DNA of 64,000 nucleotides from CAVYXZ01 sp965223835 (lineage in GTDB: Bacteria > Chloroflexota > Anaerolineae > Aggregatilineales > Phototrophicaceae), in the NCBI GenBank assembly GCA_965223835.1, contig CBDCXQ010000001.1, positions 4,402,001 through 4,466,000 of the forward strand. Direction: 5' to 3'. Made by a program: the position numbers and the translations under genes. This document shows, one piece after another, positions 1 to 6,711 of this stretch. The notes beneath the pieces were generated by a model. That model made no database searches, had not been told where the DNA came from, and was given only the letters and a program-made list of their open reading frames with translations. The first letter of the stretch is position 1. Each line of letters opens with the position of its first letter.

Positions 1-120
1 GCTGCGATTACACACACTAACAATTTCAACGCCGTTGATGGCTTGTAAGCCGGGAATATGCCGCGACCGCGTATTGGCACCCGCGCCAACCACGCCCACG
101 CGAATAGTTTCTGTAGCCAT
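1..120 (-). CDS. Gfo/Idh/MocA-family oxidoreductase, N-terminal end only
   Basis: Only the first 40 codons lie in the window; the gene runs off the left edge. The reverse-strand translation begins MATETIRVGVVGAGANTRSR, then HIPGLQAINGVEIVSVCNRS. The beta strand followed by GVVGAGANTR is the dinucleotide-binding turn of a Rossmann fold, and the H-x-P-G-L segment leading to a strand ending in VCNRS is typical of Gfo/Idh/MocA proteins, which oxidise or reduce sugars and other alcohols with NAD(P). The substrate cannot be told from this part. The start is the ATG at 118-120, with 67 bp separating it from the end of the next gene on the same strand. Confidence 0.8.
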   Translation of the reverse strand, partial: MATETIRVGVVGAGANTRSRHIPGLQAINGVEIVSVCNRS

Positions 121-187
121 ATTATCCTCTTCAATTCAGGTTAATTGCGAGGAGATTATAACCATCACTCAATAATATTGCAGAATT

Positions 188-985
188 TCAGCCTCGGTAG
201 CGGCGCAAATAGATCACCAGCAACACCAGCAGCCCAATACCCGTAATCACCACCACCACAAGTGCTACCAGCGCTAACGGATTCGCAGTTAAAACTGTCG
301 GGACCTCCGGTGCTGGCGTGGGCGTGACCGGTACTCGTGTGATGTTCGGCAACGTGGGTTCCGGCGTCACACTGGCGAAGGCTTCCTCAGTGGCTTCAGC
401 GATGGTCGTTGGTGATGGCCGGGGCGTTGCGGTCACTTCGGGCGGCACCGGCACATCCTCACCCTGAAGCGATAAATCAAGTAACACTGGCGTAAACGCG
501 ATGTCAATGGGATCGCTGGCGACCCGGCCCTCACTCGTCTCCTGGAAGATTACACCGGTCAGCTCAGCTCGTTGGAACTGCAATTGCGTGGTCCCCGCCC
601 GCAGCGGAAAGATGCGAAACGTGCCAATCACGCCGGTTCCCTGTAATGGCTCAGCCGGGGCCAGCAATGACACGGTGTATTGCACCGTATTTTCGTTGAC
701 GCGGTTGCGCGGCGCAAGAATCGGATTATCCCTTAGAAACGAACCCGCCTCGACCGGCGACCCGGCCCGCGTGCCAAAGACATAGAGTTGTGTCGGATCA
801 TAGCTGATTTCAACATCCGCAATCCACAGATTGCTCACGTTCTCTACGACAACCTGTACCGTATAAATTTCGCCAGTTTGCAGCGTGGTCGCATCCAGAT
901 TCAGGCTCAAGAAGGTCGTCGCCTGCGCCTGCGCCGGGAGCAACATCAACAAGATGAACCACACAACCATCAGGGATTTACGCAT
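188..985 (-). CDS. Membrane-anchored cohesin-domain protein
   Basis: 265 residues. A signal peptide (about residues 1-22, ending PAQAQA) precedes a cohesin-type beta-sandwich at about 24-165, with the usual opening (strand, TGEIYTVQVVVENV, then VEISYDPTQL). A Pro/Thr-rich linker of about 50 residues follows. The C-terminal helix around LALVALVVVVITGIGLLVLL ends in a short RRYRG tail. The expected topology is an outside-facing cohesin held in the membrane. Cohesins bind dockerins, and the next two upstream genes on the same strand both carry dockerin-like Asp-rich repeats, so a local partner relationship is plausible but inferred. A cellulosome role is not supported, since no carbohydrase is seen in this cluster. 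Confidence 0.85.
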   Translation of the reverse strand: MRKSLMVVWFILLMLLPAQAQATTFLSLNLDATTLQTGEIYTVQVVVENVSNLWIADVEISYDPTQLYVFGTRAGSPVEAGSFLRDNPILAPRNRVNENTVQYTVSLLAPAEPLQGTGVIGTFRIFPLRAGTTQLQFQRAELTGVIFQETSEGRVASDPIDIAFTPVLLDLSLQGEDVPVPPEVTATPRPSPTTIAEATEEAFASVTPEPTLPNITRVPVTPTPAPEVPTVLTANPLALVALVVVVITGIGLLVLLVIYLRRYRG

Positions 986-1030
986 CAGTAGGGCCGTCCC
1001 TTGTGTGAAAAGAAGACAGGTTGGTTTTTA

Positions 1031-1110
1031 CTCACCCCGCCCGAACTAACCGTTCTCCTTCCCCTCTTCAGGTTGGAGAGGGGACCGTGAGCAAAGCGAA
1101 CAGGGGTGAG
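1031..1110. repeat. Intergenic nested palindrome (REP-like)
   Basis: Two nested inverted repeats sit in the 138 bp gap between the cohesin gene and its upstream neighbour. An outer pair CTCACCCC (1031-1038) / GGGGTGAG (1103-1110) encloses an inner pair CCCCTCT (1061-1067) / AGAGGGG (1077-1083). Such units are usually scattered palindromic repeats; it could also act as a weak transcription barrier. Copy number elsewhere in the genome is unknown. Confidence 0.5.
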
Positions 1111-1123
1111 GTCTACAATGTTC

Positions 1124-3289
1124 TTATGGCAGCCACTCAACCGTCGCGCGTTCCGCGTGGAACAGCGTCCCAAAGGTCAAATCACCATTCCAGGCACCAC
1201 CGCCGGAAAATTCGGTCATAGTTGTTGGATTACCCACAAAGCCGTCGACCGTATGGCTGCCACCATCTGACCAGCCATCGCTCAGGGCCGGGCTACCATC
1301 CAGGTTGAACAGCAGATTATGGAACGTGTCCAATGTGCGGAAAGCGCCGTTGCTGATCGTGTATTCCGTGTAAATCACATCCATAAATGGCGACACATCG
1401 TAATAGTCCACGTTATATGTCGCGGGATTGATGACCGTTTCGTTATTGGTCAAAGTGAAGGTTCCCGCACCATTATATGTGATGTTATAGGCCTCAATTG
1501 AGTTGTCCGTTCCGTTCCAGAGCCGTAACATCAACACCAGTTGGACGCCGTAAGACGACATGGCCGGCATATCGGCTACATCGTCGCTATCAGATAAGAT
1601 GCTACCCGAAACCTGACCGCTCAGGTTGTTCGCCAGATCAACAAAGCACAGATTATCCTGACAACTGGTGGTTGGATGATCGTCCAACCCGGCATAGAGC
1701 ACCACGTTGTTATCAAACCAGGCCGGGGGATAAATCTTGCTCTTGGTCGCTACCTGCCGCAAGTTGGAGCCATCGGCGTTTATCACGCACAGATCACCCT
1801 CATTGTATTGATAATTGTCCCCCTTTGAACAGATAAACGCTAACCGCTGCCCATCGGGCGACCAGGATGGTGCCAACGCATCATCGGTAAACGTCCGGCT
1901 GTTGAGCATAGCACTGCCCCGCACCCGGCTCACCGGTGAAGTATAGAGCATATATTGGCCGCTGCGGGGAACCGTCTGGATGTAGGCAAAGTTCTCACCG
2001 TCGGGTGCCATTGACGGCCAGAATGCCCGTTCCCGTCGGGGGTCAAACAAGCGCTGGACGGGACCGGCCTGGGTATCGCCCCAGTAAACCCGGCTATTGG
2101 GGAAGGTGCCGCCATAATCCGTCGCCAGCCCGAATAACAGATGGCTGGCATCGACAAAAGACAAATCCCCTGCACCTGGATCATCATAGTTACCGGCAAA
2201 AATTGCGAGATCAGGCTCATCCACTCGGCTGTTGCCATTCACATCCAGACCATCGTAGGCATTGGCAACCGAACCCGGTGCCCAATTCGTTGTAAACTGG
2301 AACAGATCATCGCTATCAATATCGTTCGCACTACCTGCAGTAATATCTACATTTCCGCCCTTCAATATTACTGGGAGTAAAGATTGTGTGGGGAAATTGA
2401 GCATCACCTGCGTGCTGGCATCCAAAAATTCTGCGCGGTTGGGACCGATAATTGGGCTGACAAACTGGCATTCATAGGTGTCAAATTCCCGGATAGGATC
2501 GCCACTACTGCCAAAGCTGTAATTCCCGCGGCTATCGGTGGTGGCAACAATCGGACCACTGCCATTGTCACAGGAGACATTGATTCCCGAATGGCTACGG
2601 GCAGCCTGCAACAGGGCCTGTCCGCTCAGCGAGTAGCCCGAACGCACCGTCAGGCGATTGACACGGCCCATCCGACCACTGACAATCCGGTTGCCATCCC
2701 GATCAAAGAAATCCAGCGGGCGGCAGCTTACCGAAGCGGTGGTGTTGACCAATGTTGTACCCAGGTCAGCCATGCGCAGTCGAATCGTCGCCAGCAGCAG
2801 ATTATAATCAATGCCGTTCATGCCCAACGGCGGGACATTTCCCAACCGGGTCGCGCGAATCGTTATCCGCCCAGTGCCGGGATCATAATCGTAGCCCAGG
2901 CCCGAACCGCTATCAACGGCTACGAATTCGGTCGTAGCACCCCAGTCCGGTCCCCACGTCACAACTGGTATATCGTCGCCGGGGTCACCATTCGAGCTAC
3001 CTGCATCATGCACATAGGTCTCGAGAACCGTAGGTGTAAACTGACAGGCAAGATTGACCGCCCAAAACTGGACATTGCCGGTCATCAGCAATTGCACGTC
3101 AACGTAGCGGAAGTCGTCATCCGGTAAATCCATTACTCCATTGCCGTTGATGTCCAGCGTCGACAGTTGTTCGCCCGGACGCCAGGTGGGAGTCACCGTC
3201 ACGGCGGGGCGTTGGGCCAGGACTGGCGCGACGGCGAATAAGATCAGTACAAAAAGAACAAAAAGCCAGAGCGTTTTTCGATGTGGCAC
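1124..3289 (-). CDS. Secreted multidomain dockerin / PD40 propeller protein
   Basis: About 721 residues from a GTG start at 3287-3289, chosen because GGAGG lies 10 bases upstream and a clean signal peptide follows (hydrophobic LFVLFVLILFAVAPVLAQ). An in-frame ATG at 3346 overlaps the preceding gene and has no such site. Order of domains: an EF-hand-like loop DINGNGVMDLPDDD; a cohesin-like beta-sandwich; a carboxypeptidase-regulatory-like fold (YSLSGQALLQ... TTDSRGNYSF); a dockerin-like pair of calcium loops (DIDSDDLFQF, DVNGNSRVDEPDLAIF); and a C-terminal TolB/PD40-type propeller (APSWSPDGQRLAFIC). The loops predict calcium binding. The upstream gene ends 31 bp away on the same strand, so they are probably co-transcribed. 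Extracellular adhesion or scaffold role is inferred. Confidence 0.8.
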   Translation of the reverse strand: MPHRKTLWLFVLFVLILFAVAPVLAQRPAVTVTPTWRPGEQLSTLDINGNGVMDLPDDDFRYVDVQLLMTGNVQFWAVNLACQFTPTVLETYVHDAGSSNGDPGDDIPVVTWGPDWGATTEFVAVDSGSGLGYDYDPGTGRITIRATRLGNVPPLGMNGIDYNLLLATIRLRMADLGTTLVNTTASVSCRPLDFFDRDGNRIVSGRMGRVNRLTVRSGYSLSGQALLQAARSHSGINVSCDNGSGPIVATTDSRGNYSFGSSGDPIREFDTYECQFVSPIIGPNRAEFLDASTQVMLNFPTQSLLPVILKGGNVDITAGSANDIDSDDLFQFTTNWAPGSVANAYDGLDVNGNSRVDEPDLAIFAGNYDDPGAGDLSFVDASHLLFGLATDYGGTFPNSRVYWGDTQAGPVQRLFDPRRERAFWPSMAPDGENFAYIQTVPRSGQYMLYTSPVSRVRGSAMLNSRTFTDDALAPSWSPDGQRLAFICSKGDNYQYNEGDLCVINADGSNLRQVATKSKIYPPAWFDNNVVLYAGLDDHPTTSCQDNLCFVDLANNLSGQVSGSILSDSDDVADMPAMSSYGVQLVLMLRLWNGTDNSIEAYNITYNGAGTFTLTNNETVINPATYNVDYYDVSPFMDVIYTEYTISNGAFRTLDTFHNLLFNLDGSPALSDGWSDGGSHTVDGFVGNPTTMTEFSGGGAWNGDLTFGTLFHAERATVEWLP

Positions 3290-3320
3290 GATGTAATGTC
3301 CTCCAAAGACTATTATTTGA

Positions 3321-4514
3321 CTACGCTTCAGCGGCTGTAGCTTCAACCGTTGTTTCCTCTGTTACCGCTGGAATCGAGGTAAACGTTACGGATGGAATGG
3401 GTGTTTGGGTCGGTATGGGAGTCACGGACGGAATCATTGTGGCCGTTGGCTGGGCCGTAGCGGTTGGTTCCAGCGTATAGGTTGCCGTTGGCTCATCGGT
3501 GATTTCGGCCAACAGTGGCTCTGAAGTGGCTTCGGGTGTCACAGCCTCAACCGTCGGCACCGCGGTCACTTCTGGTGTGATCTCTTCTATTTGTTCAACG
3601 ACTTCCGCCGTCGCTTCGGCGGTCACCTCCGCCGTCATCTCGACAGTCAATTCAACCGTCGCTTCGGCGGTCACCTCCGCCGTCATCTCGGCGGTGATTT
3701 CCACCGTCGCTTCAGGCGTAACTGCTTCGGTGACTTCGGCAGTTGCTTCTTCGGATACTTCGGCGGTACTTTCTGCGGTCGCTTCGGCTGTCATCTCAGC
3801 CGTTACTTCCAGCGTGACCTCGGCGGTGACTTCAGCGGTCGCTTCAGCCGTCACTTCGGCGGTTGCTTCCGCAGTGCTCTCTGCCGTACTTTCAGCCGTC
3901 ACTTCCACCGTCGCTTCGGCGGTGACTTCAGCAGTGGCTTCCTCTGTCGCCTCAATCGTGGGGGGCGCTTCACAGGCCGGATCGTAATTGCCTGTGACGA
4001 TCGCCAGATCAGCCACATCGGTGACACCATCGCCGGTAATGTCGCTGGCACTGGCTCCCACCAGATCAAGCTGCGCCACCACTTGCTGCACATCCGACAG
4101 TCCAATACAGGCATCTTGATTGAGGTCCCCGCCCATGAGTATCAGATTTGGCACCGCGCTGCCCGGTTGGATGGGAAGTGTCTGTTGGCGGTGCAGGGGA
4201 GCTGTAGCCACCAGCCAGTAAAAAGCATCAATCGGCGTCGCCACCGTGTACACGCCCTGCGCATCGGTCACAGCCGTTCCCAATAACTTCAAATCATTAT
4301 CCAAAATTTGAATATTGATGCCCGCGTTATCCGGCAGTCGATTTTGATAGGTGGCCTGGCTGCTAATAAACTGGAGTGGCACGCCGCCCAAAGTTGCAGT
4401 TGGTTCAGGCAGCGGCATATCAGCCGTTACCTCTGGCGTCGCTTCCTGGGCCAGCAGGGGGTGTAATGCTACAAGAAATAATGCGACTAAACAGCCGACT
4501 TGCAGTAACTTCAT
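3321..4514 (-). CDS. Secreted dockerin protein with Thr/Glu/Ala/Val repeat tail
   Basis: 397 residues. Signal peptide (about 1-22, ending HPLLAQ), a short carboxypeptidase-regulatory-like beta domain, then a complete two-loop dockerin (DLNQDACIGLSDVQQVVAQL and DITGDGVTDVADLAIVTGNY, about 131-178). From about residue 185 to 325 the protein is a low-complexity run of tetrads such as TAEA, TAEV and TVEV, followed by a Thr/Pro-rich end. The acidic, Thr-rich repeats resemble flexible or glycosylated cell-surface linkers. It is the first gene of the probable three-gene cohesin/dockerin operon. A calcium-dependent interaction with the cohesin product at 188-985 is the obvious hypothesis. Function is otherwise unknown. 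Confidence 0.8.
   Translation of the reverse strand: MKLLQVGCLVALFLVALHPLLAQEATPEVTADMPLPEPTATLGGVPLQFISSQATYQNRLPDNAGINIQILDNDLKLLGTAVTDAQGVYTVATPIDAFYWLVATAPLHRQQTLPIQPGSAVPNLILMGGDLNQDACIGLSDVQQVVAQLDLVGASASDITGDGVTDVADLAIVTGNYDPACEAPPTIEATEEATAEVTAEATVEVTAESTAESTAEATAEVTAEATAEVTAEVTLEVTAEMTAEATAESTAEVSEEATAEVTEAVTPEATVEITAEMTAEVTAEATVELTVEMTAEVTAEATAEVVEQIEEITPEVTAVPTVEAVTPEATSEPLLAEITDEPTATYTLEPTATAQPTATMIPSVTPIPTQTPIPSVTFTSIPAVTEETTVEATAAEA
3590..3960. repeat. Degenerate 12-bp-period coding minisatellite
   Basis: The Thr/Glu/Ala/Val tail of the dockerin gene is encoded by about 30 imperfect 12-base units (plus-strand form close to TCGGCGGTCGCT / TCAGCCGTCACT). The opposite strand is also open here and would encode an equally repetitive Ala/Ser/Val protein, which I regard as a by-product. 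Length variation by slippage between strains is likely. Confidence 0.75.
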
Positions 4515-4691
4515 GGCCTTTTGCGCCTATTCGTCACAGCACCTATCATACCGCAGATCGTCACCTATTGACAGCGCTATTCAACCATCTTCAACTAAAA
4601 ATGATCTAACATTGCGCTGAATATTTACGTTTTTCATTATAAAGACAAAAAAGGCGTTGCGGTTTGTTTACGCTGAAGCGGACGAATACCG

Positions 4692-4992
4692 CTAGCGATC
4701 ATCATCGGCGAACAACCGCGCAAAACCCGGATAGGGTTTCAGCGGGATAATCTCAAAATCAATTAGCTTTTCTTGCACCAGTGGTAAGGTATCCAGCACT
4801 GACCGGGCCGCTGCGACACTCTCACATTCAAGGATAAGCACCGCTTCGGACCGATCTGCCGGAAATAGAATTCGCGCAACACATCGGTTTGATAAAGTTG
4901 CCAGGAGCGTAGCACTTCTGCGGGACCATGCTGCCGAAATTGGGCGGCGTTACACCGGGCATTGTTTTCTCAAGTGCCAGAATCTTCACCAT
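4692..4992 (-). pseudogene. Muconolactone-isomerase-like small protein, two frameshifts
   Basis: Joining three frames gives a full-length protein of about 99 residues: MVKILALEKTMPGVTPPN, then QFRQHGPAEVLRSWQLYQTD and VLREFYFR, then ADRSEAVLILECESVAAARS through PGFARLFADDDR and stop. This matches a common family of about 95-residue ferredoxin-fold (muconolactone isomerase/YCII-like) proteins of unknown reaction. Each frame change is explained by one missing base: one before CAATTT, one in a G run read CGGCA instead of CGGGCA. It overlaps the end of the next gene by 23 bp. Either a decayed gene or two base-calling deletions; the intact-looking residues favour the latter. Confidence 0.75.
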
Positions 4993-5344
4993 TTTCCTCG
5001 CTTAAGCTGTGATGACTGTAAGCAATAATCTTATGGGGATAATCTTCTTCGACGGTCAGTTCATGCATAAAATAGCCAGCGACGTGTTGGGCGGCCATCA
5101 GCACCACAACATGATGCTTATCCACTGCCAGTACTTGAGACACCCGCAACTTACCGATCTCACTATGGAGCGTTTGCAGCCCGGCGACTCTATCTTCTGC
5201 CGATTGCACTTCCAGTACAGCCGGTGTGCCATATTCCGTGAAATAAGCCTGCAACCGGTCAAAGTCGCCGCGATTATACAGTGTTTGCAGGGCGATTAAG
5301 CGCATCCCCGCGTTGCTGGTCACGAGCGCTGTTTTGTCATCCAC
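4970..5344 (-). CDS. Small NTF2/SnoaL-like protein (tentative)
   Basis: About 124 residues from a GTG at 5342-5344, whose first bases overlap the stop of the preceding hydrolase (GTGGATGA, 8 bp overlap) with GAGG 12 bases upstream. An in-frame ATG at 5360-5362 is an alternative with no visible ribosome site. The pattern of N-terminal helix (ALQTLYNRGDFDRLQAYF), a helix with IGKLRVSQV and long beta strands (HHVVVLMAAQHVAGYFMHEL, DYPHKIIAYSHHS) suggests the cone-shaped NTF2/SnoaL fold, used for small enzymes and binding proteins. No catalytic residue can be assigned. Tight coupling to the nitrilase-family gene suggests a joint function. Confidence 0.6.
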   Translation of the reverse strand: MDDKTALVTSNAGMRLIALQTLYNRGDFDRLQAYFTEYGTPAVLEVQSAEDRVAGLQTLHSEIGKLRVSQVLAVDKHHVVVLMAAQHVAGYFMHELTVEEDYPHKIIAYSHHSLSEENGEDSGT

Positions 5345-6209
5345 GATGATCGTTATCCTCATGTAAGATGCGGGCCAGTTCTTGCTGCACGAGATGCGGT
5401 TGTTCATCGCGCAGCAGCGGATTCAAGCTTCGGGTCCGATGCAGTTGGTTCAGGTCAATCTGCTGCGTAACCAGCGTTTCCTCAAAATAAGGTCCCTGCA
5501 CCAGCAATTCGCCTTCGGGATTGACGATCAGGGAGCCACCCCAGAAATTCTTGCCGTCTTCATAACCCACGCGGTTACACATCATCACATAATTGGTGAA
5601 TGTGCTGCCATAAGCCTGAATCATGAGTTCGACCCAGCGGGCCACCGTCAGTCGTCCGCCTTCACTCGCACTGACCCCCCGCGTGGGACTGCTGTTACCG
5701 AAAATCAACAAATCCGCACCATCCATCCACAGCACATAGGGTGCCGACATGTGCCAGAAATCTTCGCAGATGAGCATCCCGACGCGGCCAAAGCGCGTAT
5801 CAAAGGCCCGCAGGCGTTTCCCCTGATCGAAATAGCGGCCATCATCGAACATCGTATAGGTCGGCAAATAGACTTTGTGATGCACATGGAGGCACTCGCC
5901 CTGCGCCAGATAGGCCTGGGCGATATAGAACCGCTGGCGTTTGTCGGCATGAACGAAGCCAAACACGATGTCCATATGCATACTGGCATCCAGCAGCGCC
6001 CGGAAGGTCGCGTCATCGCGGGTGGTACGAATCGCAATTTCCGACACCAGATCCATGACCTGATAGCCGGTCAGCGACAGTTCCGGGAACACGAGCAGGT
6101 CAACGCCTTGCTGGTCGGCCTGCTCAATGATCTCAAGATGTTTTTCCAGGTTCGCCGCAACATCCCCCAATTTGGGGTACATCTGGGCCAGTCCAATGGT
6201 GATGCGCAT
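5337..6209 (-). CDS. Carbon-nitrogen hydrolase (nitrilase superfamily)
   Basis: 290 residues, normal for a single-domain member. The Glu-Lys-Cys triad is visible: E43 in FPELSLTGY, K112 in HHKVYLPTY and C148 in MLICEDFWH. The SLTGYQVMDLV segment and the placement of motifs resemble the glutaminase domain of NAD synthetase and N-carbamoyl-amine amidases, so an amidase acting on a small amide in the cytoplasm is expected; the substrate is not identifiable. The gene precedes and overlaps the small NTF2-like gene. The start ATG at 6207-6209 is followed by the canonical first strand MRITIGLAQM. Confidence 0.88.
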   Translation of the reverse strand: MRITIGLAQMYPKLGDVAANLEKHLEIIEQADQQGVDLLVFPELSLTGYQVMDLVSEIAIRTTRDDATFRALLDASMHMDIVFGFVHADKRQRFYIAQAYLAQGECLHVHHKVYLPTYTMFDDGRYFDQGKRLRAFDTRFGRVGMLICEDFWHMSAPYVLWMDGADLLIFGNSSPTRGVSASEGGRLTVARWVELMIQAYGSTFTNYVMMCNRVGYEDGKNFWGGSLIVNPEGELLVQGPYFEETLVTQQIDLNQLHRTRSLNPLLRDEQPHLVQQELARILHEDNDHRG

Positions 6210-6250
6210 AGGGTGTCCTCAGTGAATTCGTCTCAATTCAAGTATGGCTG

Positions 6251-6591
6251 CTATGGTAATCCTAAAATCGTCATGAGTCTTTGCTCAACTTTTTTTGTTG
6301 CTTCATCAAGCTGTTGGCAATCTCTGCCATCCTGCCGCCACCACTCAGATTGCCAATGCATAAATGTTGGCATGAACCAGACAACTTCGACAAATCTTCT
6401 ATCAAATACATCACCCGATTCTGGTTCCGGAATTTCGATAGCGTTTAAAATGTCCCAAACTCGTTCAAACCCATCCTGATCGAAATGGCCCCTGTAAAGC
6501 TGCCCAAAAAAGCCTTTTGATTCATTTGATCCCACTCAAGTTCCAACCTCTTTATTGCCGTTTCAATATCTATACGCGGAATCTCATCCAT
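6251..6591 (-). pseudogene. Hypothetical protein with a one-base frameshift
   Basis: Reading from the ATG at 6589-6591 gives MDEIPRIDIETAIKRLELEW and DQMNQKAF, then the frame is lost at a run of six A on the plus strand (about 6506-6511). Adding one base restores FFGQLYRGHFDQDGFERVWD and continues for about 85 more residues to the stop at 6251 (ending KVEQRLMTILGLP). I do not recognise the family. The protein is acidic and Trp-rich, without signal peptide. The start ATG overlaps the stop of a D-aminoacylase tail remnant (ATGGATGA). The homopolymer position makes a sequencing deletion likely; decay or frameshift expression are alternatives. Confidence 0.6.
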
Positions 6592-6660
6592 AATGACCCT
6601 GCCAACCCGGTCCGCGAACCACTCGCCCCGGTGTCGCCCCTGTATGTTCGCCTTTCAAAA
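6584..6660 (-). pseudogene. C-terminal remnant of a D-aminoacylase
   Basis: The reverse strand encodes LKGEHTGATPGRVVRGPGW then QGHYG and stop, the normal end of an N-acyl-D-amino-acid deacylase. The intact neighbour contains the same stretch (DGEHTGATPGRVVRGPGY, codons around 7497-7555) but there it runs on into a long extra domain. Over 47 aligned bases the two copies differ at about seven positions. No more of the enzyme is present upstream of this fragment, so it is a relic left by the event that added the extra domain. Confidence 0.75.
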
Positions 6661-6711
6661 ATACCAGGTCGAGTATGCTCAAGCTGAAATACTGACTGGC
6701 TAAAATGCTAA

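Noticed and set aside
2384..3127. Long plus-strand open frame opposite the dockerin/PD40 gene
   Set aside because: It lacks a start signal and family features; the minus strand carries clear domains. It is a by-product of GC-rich codons.
3590..3960. CRISPR-like periodicity
   Set aside because: Units are contiguous, imperfect, 12 bp long and coding; there are no spacers. No cas genes in the window.
3499..3987. Plus-strand Ala/Ser/Val-repeat frame
   Set aside because: It is the complement of the T/E/A/V repeat of the dockerin gene, without ribosome site.
188..4514. Cellulosome locus
   Set aside because: No glycoside hydrolase or carbohydrate-binding module accompanies the cohesin and dockerin domains.
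5382..6479. 365-codon plus-strand frame over the carbon-nitrogen hydrolase
   Set aside because: The minus strand has the full Glu-Lys-Cys triad; the plus frame has no recognisable domain.
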